Assembly (NCBI RefSeq): GCF_023380025.1
Contig: NZ_CP097253.1
Span: forward strand, 1,302,001-1,366,000
From: Sphingomonas glaciei
GTDB taxonomy: Bacteria; Pseudomonadota; Alphaproteobacteria; Sphingomonadales; Sphingomonadaceae
Direction of reading: 5' to 3'
DNA: 64,000 nt
This document shows, one piece after another, positions 24,317 to 33,637 of this stretch (its first letter is position 1; every line of letters starts with the position of its first letter). The notes under the pieces were generated by a model that had not been told where the DNA came from, did no database searches, and saw only the letters and a program-made list of their open reading frames with translations. The position numbers and the translations under genes were made by a program.

Positions 24317-25483
24317 GTGCCTGTTCGCCCGCCCCCGCCCCCCGCGAGGCTGCCCGCCCCCGCGAGACCGCCTGCGCACGCCTCGGCGCGGGTGCTGACC
24401 AATCGCCAGGTGCCATGGGCGACCAGCCAGCTGCAGCTGCGCCGCCGCTCGCGCTACGGGACCGCGACCCAGCTCGCCATCCGGCTGGCGATCATGGCGC
24501 TGCTGCTGGCGCTGATCATCGGCTTCCACTGGATCGAGCGCGACAGCCTCAAGGACACCCACGACGGGTCGATCAGCCTCGCGGACATCATCTACTTCAC
24601 GATGATCAGTGCCACCACGACCGGATACGGCGACATCGTGCCGATCACCGAACAAGCCAGGCTGTTCGACGCGCTGGTGGTAACGCCGATCCGCATCTTC
24701 TTCCTGCTGATCCTCGCCGGAACCGCATACAGCTTCTTCATCAAACGCCTGTGGGACAAATATCTGATGCGCCGACTTCAAGCAGGTCTGACCGGCCACA
24801 TCATCGTCGCCGGCTTCGGCAGCAGCGGCTCGGAAGCGGTGGCCGAACTGGTCGCCCGCGGCAGTGAGCCCTCCTCGCTAGTCGTGATCGACTGTGACGA
24901 GGAAGCCCTCACCCACGCCCACGATTATGGCTGCATGGTGCTGCAGGGGGACGCCACCCGCGACGCCACGCTGCAGGCGGTCCATGTCGAACGGGCCCGC
25001 GCGCTGCTGGTCACCGCCGGCCGCGACGACACCTCGATCCTGGTCTGCCTGACCGCCCGCCACCTCGCTCCCGACCTCAGGATCACCGTCTCCGTACGCG
25101 CGTCCGACAATGAGCTCCCAGCCAGAGCCGCCGGGGCGACCACCGTGATCAACCCGGTCAGCTTCGCGGGGCTGCTGATGGCGGGCTCGGCAGCGGGCTC
25201 GGGGGTCGCCGATTATCTTGCCGACCTCGCTTCAGCCAAGGGCCGGGTCCAGCTGCGCGAGCGGACGGTCGAGGCGAATGAGGTCGGCCGCCAGCTGGCC
25301 GAGATCGACACCGGCGTCGGCCTGCGCATCATCCGCGACGGCCAGGCGATCAGCTTCGAGGATCCCGGCGCCTGCACCCTTCAAGGCGGCGACCGGATCA
25401 TCGAATTGTTCGGCGAGGGTGCACCCGGCGATCATGCGCGAACCGCGGCGGGAGCAAGTCGGGGTTCAGCCTTGCCGGTCTAG
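24317..25483 (+). CDS. Two-helix potassium channel with RCK/TrkA-N domain
   Basis: An inner-membrane K+ channel subunit of 388 residues. A Pro-rich N-terminus is followed by TM1 (about 53-71), a pore loop with selectivity filter TTTGYGD (100-106) and TM2 (about 118-142). A cytoplasmic RCK domain starts with the Rossmann motif GFGSSG (166-171), and a TrkA-C-like domain lies near the end. GTG 24317 is used; an alternative GTG at 24392 would remove the Pro-rich tail. It is probably tetrameric and ligand- or redox-gated. Confidence 0.9.
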   Translation: MPVRPPPPPARLPAPARPPAHASARVLTNRQVPWATSQLQLRRRSRYGTATQLAIRLAIMALLLALIIGFHWIERDSLKDTHDGSISLADIIYFTMISATTTGYGDIVPITEQARLFDALVVTPIRIFFLLILAGTAYSFFIKRLWDKYLMRRLQAGLTGHIIVAGFGSSGSEAVAELVARGSEPSSLVVIDCDEEALTHAHDYGCMVLQGDATRDATLQAVHVERARALLVTAGRDDTSILVCLTARHLAPDLRITVSVRASDNELPARAAGATTVINPVSFAGLLMAGSAAGSGVADYLADLASAKGRVQLRERTVEANEVGRQLAEIDTGVGLRIIRDGQAISFEDPGACTLQGGDRIIELFGEGAPGDHARTAAGASRGSALPV

Positions 25484-25496
25484 GACGCTCGACGCC

Positions 25497-26300
25497 ATGC
25501 GCCGCCAGCTTGCCACCCCGGCCGACCGGGTCCGTTCCGTCGGCCTCGCCGCGCTGATCCACCTCGGGATCGGCTATGCCCTGCTGACCGGTCTCGGGGT
25601 CACCCCGGTCCCGGCCAAGCTGGCCGAGCCGCTGACCCTGCTCGACATCACCGAGCCGCCCGAGCCTGAGCCGCCCGCCGTCCCGATGCTCCCCGAGCCC
25701 GCGCCAAAGCCGACTGAGCGCGCCGCCGACCCCGAAGGCGCCGCCGCTCCGCCTGCGCTGAAGAACACCCCGACGCCCGTCGTCGCTCCGCCCCCGGTGG
25801 TCCGCCTGCCCGTTCCCCCGCCGCTTCCCGCGGCGCCGATCGCTGGCATCGGCACCGCCCCCAACCCCGGCGCCGCGCCGTTCGACGGCCCTGGCACCGG
25901 ACGCGGCGGCGAAGGTGAGGGCCTTGGCGCCGGCCGTTCCGGCAACGGCACCGGCGGCGGAGGGTCGGGTGGGGTGGCGCAGGAGCCTGAATATCTCAGC
26001 GGGTCGATCGAATGGCGTGACGTACCGCCCGCGGTTCAGGCCCAGGGCCCCCGCGGCATCGTCCGCTTCCGCCTGCTGGTCGGGACCGACGGCCGCGTCC
26101 GCGACTGCCGGGTGACGCGCTCCAGTGGCTATCCCGGGCTAGATGCCGCGACCTGCACGGCGGCGATCCGTCGCCTCCGCTTCGCCCCCGCCCGCGATAC
26201 CGCGGGCCGGCCGGTCGAAGCTTGGTCTCCTGGCAGCAATGAATGGAACCGCCGCCCCGGCGCCGACCGCTGGGTCGATCCGGTCGAGGTCCGCGACTAG
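25497..26300 (+). CDS. TonB-like energy-transducer protein (copy 1)
   Basis: A 267-residue TonB-family protein anchored in the inner membrane. One N-terminal membrane helix (about 14-32) leads into a long Pro/Glu- and then Gly-rich periplasmic linker. A C-terminal TonB-like domain (about 175-250) contains GIVRFRLLVGTDGRVRDCRV and a TCTAAIRRLRFAPA motif. The adjacent Cys residues (CRV, TCTA) suggest a disulfide. It lies 14 bases after the channel gene and is tail-to-tail with a second TonB-like gene. Confidence 0.82.
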   Translation: MRRQLATPADRVRSVGLAALIHLGIGYALLTGLGVTPVPAKLAEPLTLLDITEPPEPEPPAVPMLPEPAPKPTERAADPEGAAAPPALKNTPTPVVAPPPVVRLPVPPPLPAAPIAGIGTAPNPGAAPFDGPGTGRGGEGEGLGAGRSGNGTGGGGSGGVAQEPEYLSGSIEWRDVPPAVQAQGPRGIVRFRLLVGTDGRVRDCRVTRSSGYPGLDAATCTAAIRRLRFAPARDTAGRPVEAWSPGSNEWNRRPGADRWVDPVEVRD

Positions 26301-27055
26301 AAGTTCACCGGGGCCTGGACATAGCCATACCAGCGCACTTCGGGCCGACCCTGGCCGTCGAGCGCCGGGCGGAAGCGCACCCGTTCCTCGACCAACCGGC
26401 AGGTCCACTGATCGACGATCGGATTTCCGCTCGACCGATTGACCTTGCAGTCGGTGGCGCGGCCATCGACCTGGACCCGCACCGCGACGAACACCCGCCC
26501 GCCCCGCGGCCACACCCTCAGCACCTCGCGCGGATAGCTCCGCCCGGTCAGCGTCGTCGCCTGGATCACCGACGGCCCGGCGCCCTCGCCCCCGTCCCCG
26601 CCGCCGCCCGGACCCGACCCGGCGCCGCCCGACCCGGTGCCGCTGCCCTGGCCCCCGGCCCCGCTCCCCGTACCGTCGACCGGCGCAGCGCCCGCACTCG
26701 GCGCGCTCCCGGCACCGAGGGTCGGCGCGACAATCACCGGCGGCGGTGTCGGCGGAAGTTGCACCACCGGCTCGACCTGCTTGACCGGCGAAGCCTCGGC
26801 CTTTCTTGCCGGCGGCGCGGCGGCCCCCTCCTCCTTTGGCACAGCGCGGCTCTCGACCACGACCGGCGGCGGCCGTGGCGGAACCGGCTCTTCCGGCGGC
26901 ACGACGTCGAAAATCTCGAGCGGCCTTTGCAGGCTATGCGTCAGACTGGCCGACGACCCCAGGGTCAGCAGCCCGGCAAGCACCCCGGCGTGGACCAGGA
27001 TCACCAGCGTGATCGCACCCGCACGGTCGCGAGAGTTGAGGGGAGAGGGCTGCAT
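26297..27055 (-). CDS. TonB-like energy-transducer protein (copy 2)
   Basis: A 252-residue protein with the same plan as its convergent neighbour: an N-terminal membrane helix (AITLVILVHAGVLAGLLTLG), a Pro-rich and then very Gly/Ser-rich linker (about 115-160), and a TonB-like domain with GRVFVAVRVQVDGRATDCKV and TCRLVEERVRF. The Cys pair is in the same place, so the two are paralogues. Their stop codons overlap by 4 bases. Confidence 0.82.
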   Translation of the reverse strand: MQPSPLNSRDRAGAITLVILVHAGVLAGLLTLGSSASLTHSLQRPLEIFDVVPPEEPVPPRPPPVVVESRAVPKEEGAAAPPARKAEASPVKQVEPVVQLPPTPPPVIVAPTLGAGSAPSAGAAPVDGTGSGAGGQGSGTGSGGAGSGPGGGGDGGEGAGPSVIQATTLTGRSYPREVLRVWPRGGRVFVAVRVQVDGRATDCKVNRSSGNPIVDQWTCRLVEERVRFRPALDGQGRPEVRWYGYVQAPVNF

Positions 27056-27091
27056 CGCCAGTGCTTTAGCGGAAAAGGTCCAACTGCTCCG

Positions 27092-27877
27092 TTAACCGAA
27101 AATCCAGTCGAGGCTCATCATTACCGCCAGCCCGACCATCAGCGCAAAGGTCGCGGTCCCTTCCTGGTGGTCGCGGTGCGTCTCGGGGATGATCTCGCTC
27201 GACACCACCCAAATCATTGCCCCGCCGGCAAAGCCCAGTCCCCACGGCAGCAATTCGCTCGACAGCGAGATGGCCGAGATGCCGAGAAAGCCCCCGACCG
27301 GCTCGATCAGGCCGGTCAGTACTGCGATGAAGAATGAGAACAATCGCCCGTAACCGACCGCCGCCAGGCTCACCGCCACCGCCAGGCCCTCGGGTATGTT
27401 CTGCAACCCGATCCCGAAGGCGGTGGCATAGCCGGCGGTGTGGTCGGGGCTTCCGAAACTCACCCCTACCGCCAGGCCTTCGGGAAAGTTGTGCAGCGAG
27501 ATGGCGATCACGAACAGCCAGATCCGCGACAACTTGCTCTTCTCCGCCCCGCTCATCGGCCCAGAAATGAAATGCTCGTGCGGCGCGACACGGTTCAGCA
27601 AATGGAGCGTGCCGGCGCCAAGCAGGATCGCCGATCCGACGATCAGCGCGGCCACCGTCTTGTTGCCACCGTGAAGGTCGCCGGCGGCATTGAGCCCCGG
27701 AATGATCAGCGAAAAGAAGCTCGCCGCCAGCATGATCCCGGCGGCAAAGCCGAGGAAGATGTTCTGCGTGCGCTGGCTGATCCCCTTGAGGAAGAAGACC
27801 GGAAGCGCGCCGAGCGTCGTTGCCTGCCCGGCCAGGAAGCTCGCGAGCGTTCCTGCGGCGATAAGGTCGGACGCCAC
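27092..27877 (-). CDS. ZIP-family divalent metal transporter
   Basis: A 261-residue inner-membrane protein with about eight helices that likely imports zinc or other divalent metals. The ZIP metal-binding helices are present as SLHNFPEGLAVGV and LQNIPEGLAVAV. Residues PHEHF form a His-rich loop. The start is GTG 27877, directly after the aldose-epimerase stop (TAGGTG), so expression is coupled to that gene. It belongs to the GufA/ZupT-like group. Confidence 0.9.
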   Translation of the reverse strand: MASDLIAAGTLASFLAGQATTLGALPVFFLKGISQRTQNIFLGFAAGIMLAASFFSLIIPGLNAAGDLHGGNKTVAALIVGSAILLGAGTLHLLNRVAPHEHFISGPMSGAEKSKLSRIWLFVIAISLHNFPEGLAVGVSFGSPDHTAGYATAFGIGLQNIPEGLAVAVSLAAVGYGRLFSFFIAVLTGLIEPVGGFLGISAISLSSELLPWGLGFAGGAMIWVVSSEIIPETHRDHQEGTATFALMVGLAVMMSLDWIFG

Positions 27878-28783
27878 CTAGGAAACCAGCCCCAGCCGCA
27901 GGTCGAGACGCATCTCTTCGCCGGGCTCCAGAACCCGCAAGCCAAGCTCGCCCCAACGCTCCTCCGGCTCGTTCAGCGCGGCATTGGCGTGGGTCACCGG
28001 CTCTGCGACGAATATCCCGCCGCTTTCCGGCGAGTAGAGCTGGAAGAAGCCGGCATCCGGGCTCGAAAGACGAAGCAGCGCCGGCCATTCGGGATCAGTC
28101 AGACGGGCCTCGCCGCCCCAGCCGCCGAACCCATGGTCGAGCCCCTGCCCGCACGCCGCCCGCTCCCGTAGGTCGAAGCGACCGGTCGCCGCCACCTCGC
28201 CGGTCGGCAGCACATGCTCGTCGATCTCGAACGCGCTGCGGACCTCGGTATCGATCCGGGTCTCGGCGGTGCAGGGAAAATAGGGATGCTGGCCAAGGCC
28301 GCACGGCATCGGCTCGCGGTCGAGGTTGCGGCAGTGCAGCTCCAGCGACAGTCCGCGCTCGTAGAGCGAGACGACCTGCTTCGCTTCATACTTCCACGGC
28401 CACTCGCCGGCTTCATGCATGAAACGCAATTCGGCATCCTGCGCGCCGGCGCTCTCCACCGTCCATGGCGCCAGCCAGCCCTGGCCGTGCAGCGGCGAGA
28501 TGTCGCCCGCCATGTTGGGCTTGATCACCACCTCGCGACCACGGAAGCTGAAATGTCCGTCCCGGATGCGGTTGACATAGGGCACCAGCGGGAAGCTCGC
28601 CATGTCGAGCACGCTGTCCGCCCCTTCGCGGGTCGGCCGCAGCAGCGGGACGCGGCGTCCCTCCCCGGTCCAGGTCAGGTCGCGGATCGCACCACCGAGC
28701 GCCGGGCTGAGCACCAGCTCGAGATCGCCCGCGCGGAGCGTGAGATTGTGTTCGGCCTGCAACATGAACCCGTTCTTGGCCAT
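27878..28783 (-). CDS. Aldose 1-epimerase (galactose mutarotase-like)
   Basis: Interconverts alpha- and beta-anomers of aldoses. Length is 301 residues from ATG 28783; TTG 28801 and ATG 28765 are alternatives. Family blocks are FPLVPYVNRIRDGHFSFRG, the catalytic His in DISPLHGQGWLAPW, GLGQHPYF and the late Glu in SPESGGIFVAEPVTH. It precedes the ZIP gene with no gap. The galactose catabolic block 450 bases away gives it an obvious substrate. Confidence 0.9.
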   Translation of the reverse strand: MAKNGFMLQAEHNLTLRAGDLELVLSPALGGAIRDLTWTGEGRRVPLLRPTREGADSVLDMASFPLVPYVNRIRDGHFSFRGREVVIKPNMAGDISPLHGQGWLAPWTVESAGAQDAELRFMHEAGEWPWKYEAKQVVSLYERGLSLELHCRNLDREPMPCGLGQHPYFPCTAETRIDTEVRSAFEIDEHVLPTGEVAATGRFDLRERAACGQGLDHGFGGWGGEARLTDPEWPALLRLSSPDAGFFQLYSPESGGIFVAEPVTHANAALNEPEERWGELGLRVLEPGEEMRLDLRLGLVS

Positions 28784-28889
28784 TTGTTCAGACCATCGCA
28801 ACTGATCTGGGGATAATTACCTCCCCGGCGCTTGCGATGTTGGAATCAGGGCGCGAAACAACAGCCCCGCTCCGGGGAGGGATGCGATC

Positions 28890-29201
28890 ATGCGCACACG
28901 GGTTAAAGACTATATCGAGGTCAGCGAGTACACCTCGCTCGACCGGTTGATCACCACGTTGAACGCTATTCGCGACAGCCTGCCCGAAACGGCCGAGCCC
29001 GAGCTCAAGATGCGCGGCGACGACGTGTTCGGTCGCCGCCTGTCGATCAGCTACTGGCGTGAGCTGACCGCCGAGGAGCAGGCCGCCGACGCCAAGTACA
29101 GCGCCGACGCCGCAGCCGGCGAGGCGATCGCCGCCATCGCTGCCCAGCTCGACGAGGTGCCGTTCGAGCAGGCGGCAAGGGCAAAGCGCCAGGCCGCCTG
29201 A
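28890..29201 (+). CDS. Hypothetical protein
   Basis: A 103-residue soluble, charged protein (MRTRVKDYIEVSEYTSLDRL...) with a helical N-terminal half, a RRLSISYWRELTAEE segment and an Ala-rich tail. GGGGAGG upstream of ATG 28890 is a good ribosome-binding site. No family was recognised. It stands between the divergent epimerase gene and the convergent dgoD and looks monocistronic. Confidence 0.65.
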   Translation: MRTRVKDYIEVSEYTSLDRLITTLNAIRDSLPETAEPELKMRGDDVFGRRLSISYWRELTAEEQAADAKYSADAAAGEAIAAIAAQLDEVPFEQAARAKRQAA

Positions 29202-29237
29202 ACCCGGCTCGTCCCGGTCACGGCCGGGACGAAAACC

Positions 29238-30395
29238 TCACCATTCCGCGAAGCTGCCGTCCTTGTGGCGCCAGATCGGGTTGCGCCAGCGATGGCCTTC
29301 CTTGGCCACTTCGCGCACCTTGGCTTCGTCGATCGTCACGCCGAGGCCCGCACCCTGCGGGATCGGCAGATAGCCATCGACCGGGGTCAGCACCTCCGGA
29401 TCGGTGACGAACTCCAGCAGGTCGTGGCCGACGTTGTAATGGATGCCGAGGCTCATCTCCTGGATCGCGACATTGGGCGCGTTGGCGGAAAGCTGGAGGC
29501 AGGCGGCGAGCGCCAGCGGTCCCAGCGGGCAATGCGGCGCCACCGCCACGTCATAGGCCTCGGCCATCGCTGCGATCCGTCGGCATTCCGAGATTCCGCC
29601 GGCGTGGCTGAGGTCGGGCTGGATGATATCCACCGCACCGCGTTCGAAGAACGGCTTGAAGTCCCAGCGCGAATAGAGCCGCTCGCCGAGCGCGATCGGG
29701 GTCGAGACCAATGCGGCGATGTCGGCGAGGCCCTCGGGGTTCTCGCTGAGAAGCGGTTCTTCGATGAAAAGCAGGCCGAGCGGTTCCAGCACCTTCGCCA
29801 GCTGCTTGGCCATCGGCCGGTGCACGCGGCCGTGGAAATCGAGCCCGACGTCGAGCCCGGCCGCCTGCGCCGCCTGCACCCGCTCGATCACCTCGTCGAA
29901 CAGGCGTGGGGTGCCGATCCAGTCGAGGTCGGCGGTGGCGTTCATCTTGACCGCGCTGAATCCCTGCGCCTTGCGCGCCTTGGCGGCGTCGGCGATCTCG
30001 TGTGGGCGGTCGCCGCCGATCCAGGCATAGGCCCGGATCCTGTCGCGCACCCTGCCACCCATCAGCTCCCACGCCGGGACGCCAAGCGCGCGGCCCTTGA
30101 GGTCCCACAGCGCCTGGTCGAACCCCGACAGCGCGCTCATCAGCACCGCGCCGCCGCGATAGAAGCCGCCGCGATAGGCGATCTGCCAAATATCCTCGAT
30201 ACGCCGCGCGTCATGCCCGATGAAGCGGTCGCGGATCGCCTCGAACGCGCCGTTCACCGCTTCCGCATGGCCCTCGAGACTCGCCTCGCCCCAGCCATGC
30301 GCACCGTCGACCGTTTCGACCCGCACGAACAGCCAGCGCGGCGGTACCAGGAAGGTCTCGATCCGGCCGATCTTCAGTTCGGGAAGGGCCATCAT
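29238..30395 (-). CDS. dgoD: D-galactonate dehydratase
   Basis: Dehydrates D-galactonate to 2-keto-3-deoxygalactonate. It belongs to the enolase/mandelate racemase superfamily, and its 385 residues match the family. Metal and catalytic blocks are visible: VGLDFHGRVHRP (Asp and His), FIEEPLLSE (Glu), ALGERLYSRWDF (Glu) and APHCPLGPLALA (His). ATG 30395 overlaps the GH1-like gene stop by 4 bases (ATGA). It is the last gene of the lactonase, GH1-like, dgoD unit. Confidence 0.94.
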   Translation of the reverse strand: MMALPELKIGRIETFLVPPRWLFVRVETVDGAHGWGEASLEGHAEAVNGAFEAIRDRFIGHDARRIEDIWQIAYRGGFYRGGAVLMSALSGFDQALWDLKGRALGVPAWELMGGRVRDRIRAYAWIGGDRPHEIADAAKARKAQGFSAVKMNATADLDWIGTPRLFDEVIERVQAAQAAGLDVGLDFHGRVHRPMAKQLAKVLEPLGLLFIEEPLLSENPEGLADIAALVSTPIALGERLYSRWDFKPFFERGAVDIIQPDLSHAGGISECRRIAAMAEAYDVAVAPHCPLGPLALAACLQLSANAPNVAIQEMSLGIHYNVGHDLLEFVTDPEVLTPVDGYLPIPQGAGLGVTIDEAKVREVAKEGHRWRNPIWRHKDGSFAEW

Positions 30396-31699
30396 GCCGC
30401 CTCCGGCGTCTGTTGCGACTGGTTGCCCAGCGCCAAGCCCTTGTTCTCCGGCTCGACCCGCTCGCCCGAAGGAGTGTCGCGTGGCGGCCAGCAATCCTGG
30501 CCGAGCGGCTTGACCGGCACTGCCAGGCACACCGACGAAGCGGGAAGCACATCGCGCCAGTCCTTGATCAGCTGCTTGTATGCCTTGCCGACGTTGCGGA
30601 TGTTACGGTTGAGATCATACAGGCCGAGCGGATTAACGTTGCCGTTCTGCTCACGCAGCGCGGTGTCCCAGTCAACCTGGTCGGTCAGCGAATACCAGGT
30701 GAAGCCGACGGTGGGGATGCCGACGTTGCGCAGCCGCAGCACATTGGCCCATTCCTTCCACAGCCACTGCACCGCTTCCTGGCCGGTCGGACCTTCGCGC
30801 AGGTTGGTCTCGGTGTGCATGATCGGGAGGCGGTAGCGATTGTGATATTGCCGGGTGATCTCGCAATAACCGAAAGTCTCGCCTGCCGCCTCGGTCCGCC
30901 CGTTGGCGTGGACCCGGTGCTCATTGGTCCAGTAATAATCGTTGCCGAGGATGCAGTGCTGCTTCAGCCGGTTGCCGAGGAAGAAATGATATTCCTCCCG
31001 GGTCATCCCGTTATCCATCAGATATTCGTACATCTCGCTGTCGACCCGCCGCCCGTAATTGAGGTCGAGCGTCAGGAAGCGGCGGCTGTTGAGCACTTCG
31101 GCCGGACCGATCGCGGCCGGGCTGTCGGCATGGAAATATTCGGATGATTCTGACTGGATGAAGATAGCGTCGGGGCGCCGCTTCAGGATCTCCACCATCG
31201 CCAGCACATTGGCCTTCACGATGTGCTTGATCGCGGTGACGAAGCCGAGGTCGGTCTTCAGCTGCTCGTTCCACCAGCCATATTTGGCGCTGAACGCGGC
31301 GCAGATAAACATCTCGTTCACCGGCGTGTAAAGCTGGATCCACGGATAGCGTTCGGCGAAGTCTGCGGCGTAATTGGCGAATTGCTGGCTGAAATCGGGG
31401 TTCTGGAAATTGCCGATCCAGTCCGGCACGCCGAAGTGGCACAGGTCGACGATCGGGGTGATGTCGCGCCGCTTGAGGTCGTTCAGCGTAAGATCGGCGA
31501 ACTCCCAGTCATATTTGCCCGGCCCGAGGAAGGTCTTGTGGATCGGCGGCCCGAAACGGAGGTAGTGGATCCCCAGATCCTCGACACAGTCGAAATCCTC
31601 GCGCCAGCGGCGATAATGGTCCGAGGCCTCCATCTGATCGACGCGGGTCTTACCGCCGTTGATCGTGGGGATGCTGTTCTCGATCCCCGTGGCAAACAT
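30392..31699 (-). CDS. GH1-like glycoside hydrolase (beta-glycosidase fold)
   Basis: A 435-residue (beta/alpha)8 enzyme related to GH1 beta-glycosidases. The acid/base motif is TPVNEM instead of TLNEP, and the nucleophile region is MHTETN instead of ITENG; both Glu residues are kept. There is no signal peptide, so it is cytoplasmic. The last 50 residues (after KDWRDVLPAS) are Pro/Ser-rich and look disordered. ATG 31699 lies 17 bases after AGGAGG, which is far; the conserved-looking upstream IANF suggests a start near 31711. It sits between lactonase and dgoD. Confidence 0.8.
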   Translation of the reverse strand: MFATGIENSIPTINGGKTRVDQMEASDHYRRWREDFDCVEDLGIHYLRFGPPIHKTFLGPGKYDWEFADLTLNDLKRRDITPIVDLCHFGVPDWIGNFQNPDFSQQFANYAADFAERYPWIQLYTPVNEMFICAAFSAKYGWWNEQLKTDLGFVTAIKHIVKANVLAMVEILKRRPDAIFIQSESSEYFHADSPAAIGPAEVLNSRRFLTLDLNYGRRVDSEMYEYLMDNGMTREEYHFFLGNRLKQHCILGNDYYWTNEHRVHANGRTEAAGETFGYCEITRQYHNRYRLPIMHTETNLREGPTGQEAVQWLWKEWANVLRLRNVGIPTVGFTWYSLTDQVDWDTALREQNGNVNPLGLYDLNRNIRNVGKAYKQLIKDWRDVLPASSVCLAVPVKPLGQDCWPPRDTPSGERVEPENKGLALGNQSQQTPEAA

Positions 31700-31757
31700 G
31701 AAATTGGCGATTGTTGCCTCCTGGCAAATACGGCAGGTCGAATAACGCTGAGCGGGT

Positions 31758-32672
31758 TCAGCCCGCGAACGGTTGCTCCGCCAGACCGACGACGCCGGGT
31801 ACCGTCATAAACAGTCCGCCGGCATAAGGTTGCGAAGCGAGTTGCTCCGCGTCGAGCCCGATGCGGGCGGAAGTGATGAAAAGACGGTCGAGCGAGCCGC
31901 CGCCGAACGCACAACTGGTCGGCCGCTGCACCGGCACGCGGAGCTCCTGCAGACGCTCACCCTTGGGCGACAGCCGGCGCAGGCACCAGCCGTCCCAGAA
32001 GGCGATCCACAGGCAACCCTCGGCATCGATCGTCATCCCGTCGGGATAGCCCTCGCCCTCGCCGTAGCGGGCAAGCTCCAGCTTGTTGAGCGGGGTGCCA
32101 TCGGGCGCTAGGTCATAGCGATAGGTGACCTGCAGCGCGCTGTCGTTGGCGTACATGGTCTTGCCATCGGGGCTGAACGCCGGCCCGTTGGTGACCCGGA
32201 AGCCATCGTCGATGCGGGTGCAGGCAAGGCTCTTGTCGATCCGGTAGAAGGCGCCGCTGGCCTGCTTCTCCTCGTCGTCCATGGTCCCCGCGAACAGCCG
32301 TCCGTTGCGATCGACCTTGGCATCGTTGAAGCGATTGGTCTCCCGGTCCTCCTCGGGATCGAACAGCAGTTCGAACCGCTCGAGGTCGTGGTCGACGTGC
32401 GCGATGCCGTGCTCGGTCCCGGCGATATAACCGCCGCTGGCCCGCGGGATCAGGCTGCCGATCCGGAACGGCGTGCTGACTTCCTTAAGTTCGCTATGGC
32501 TCCGGCTCCAGCTCACGACGCCTCCCAGCAGGTTCCTGCCCTCGTGTTCGCCGCTCCAGCGGAAGAGTCGCCGGCCCTTGATGTCGACAAAGGTAAGTTG
32601 CTGACGCTCGGGGTCCCAATGCGGTCCCTCGCCCAGCAGCGCTTTGACGTCGGCTATGCAGGTGACTTCCAT
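31758..32672 (-). CDS. SMP-30/gluconolactonase-family sugar lactonase
   Basis: A six-bladed beta-propeller lactonase of 304 residues, expected to open D-galactonolactone (or L-arabinolactone) formed by the adjacent dehydrogenase. Metal-site residues are visible in LLGEGPHWD (Glu), NRFNDAKVD (Asn) and YPDGMTIDAEG (Asp). ATG 32672 is chosen over TTG 32684. It is first of the minus-strand unit and divergent from dgoK, with starts about 70 bases apart, so both halves of the pathway share one promoter region. Confidence 0.92.
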   Translation of the reverse strand: MEVTCIADVKALLGEGPHWDPERQQLTFVDIKGRRLFRWSGEHEGRNLLGGVVSWSRSHSELKEVSTPFRIGSLIPRASGGYIAGTEHGIAHVDHDLERFELLFDPEEDRETNRFNDAKVDRNGRLFAGTMDDEEKQASGAFYRIDKSLACTRIDDGFRVTNGPAFSPDGKTMYANDSALQVTYRYDLAPDGTPLNKLELARYGEGEGYPDGMTIDAEGCLWIAFWDGWCLRRLSPKGERLQELRVPVQRPTSCAFGGGSLDRLFITSARIGLDAEQLASQPYAGGLFMTVPGVVGLAEQPFAG

Positions 32673-32743
32673 CGCACCGCCCAAAATACAGTGGTGAGCG
32701 CACTTGGGTAGGACCCTTGTCGCCCTTTGTCGCTTTTGTTGGC

Positions 32744-33637
32744 ATGAGCACGGGGATGTGGACAGACGGATATATTGCGGTCGACTGGGGCACCACCAAT
32801 CGCCGCGCCTGGCGGGTGGTGAACGGCGCGGTCGAACAGGAATTCGCCGACGACCTCGGCTTCACCAGCGTTCCCCCCGGCGGCTTCCCGGCCGAGGTCG
32901 CCACCATCCGCGAGCGTCTCGGCGACCTGCCGTTGCTGATGGCGGGCATGGTCGGCGCCCGCGGCGGGTGGGTGCCGGCGCCCTACATCCCCTGCCCGCT
33001 CGATCTCGCCACCCTCGCCGCCTCGCTGATCGAAGTGCCCGAGGCCCGTGCCTTCATCGTCCCCGGCGCCTCGTTCGTCGACGGCCTGCGCGGCGACGTC
33101 ATGCGCGGCGAGGAAACCCAGTTCTTCGGCGCGGTCGCGGCCGGCCTGTGTCCGCCCGACGGCCTGATCTGTCACCCCGGCACGCACAACAAATGGGCGC
33201 TTATGCAAGGCGGGAACCTGGTCTGGTTCCGCACGGTCATGACCGGGGAGATGTTCTCCATCCTGAAAGCGCAAAGCCTGCTCAAGGCGTGGCTCGAAAA
33301 GCCGGCCCACCCGGGCAAGGTCTTCGCCGAAGGGGTCGCCCGCGGCCTTGAAGGGCGGGCGGTCACCGCCGACCTGTTCACCGTGCGGGCGCGCGTACTG
33401 CTCGGTAGCCTCGTCGAGGCGGACGTAGCGAGCTTCGTCAGCGGCCTCCTGATCGGGGCCGACGTTCGCACCGGGTTGAACGGCATGCCTCAGGGCGAGG
33501 TGATCGTCATGGGTCGCGGCGCCCTTACCCAGCTCTATGCGGCGGCCCTGACCCAGTTCGGCCGGCCCAATCGCCAGGTCGACGGCGAAGAAGCCTTTCT
33601 TGCCGGAACCAACGCCATCGTGGAGCGACTGTCATGA
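32744..33637 (+). CDS. dgoK: 2-dehydro-3-deoxygalactonokinase
   Basis: Phosphorylates 2-keto-3-deoxygalactonate with ATP. Length is 297 residues from ATG 32744; ATG 32756 is a possible start. The family N-terminus YIAVDWGTTNRRAWRV carries the ATP-binding DWGTTN motif. HPGTHNKWA and FRTVMTGEMFSIL blocks follow. It is first of three overlapping genes, dgoK-dgoA-dehydrogenase. Confidence 0.95.
   Translation: MSTGMWTDGYIAVDWGTTNRRAWRVVNGAVEQEFADDLGFTSVPPGGFPAEVATIRERLGDLPLLMAGMVGARGGWVPAPYIPCPLDLATLAASLIEVPEARAFIVPGASFVDGLRGDVMRGEETQFFGAVAAGLCPPDGLICHPGTHNKWALMQGGNLVWFRTVMTGEMFSILKAQSLLKAWLEKPAHPGKVFAEGVARGLEGRAVTADLFTVRARVLLGSLVEADVASFVSGLLIGADVRTGLNGMPQGEVIVMGRGALTQLYAAALTQFGRPNRQVDGEEAFLAGTNAIVERLS

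Noticed and set aside
29265..30836. 523-codon open frame on the plus strand
   Set aside because: Antisense of dgoD and the GH1-like gene, both of which show catalytic motifs.
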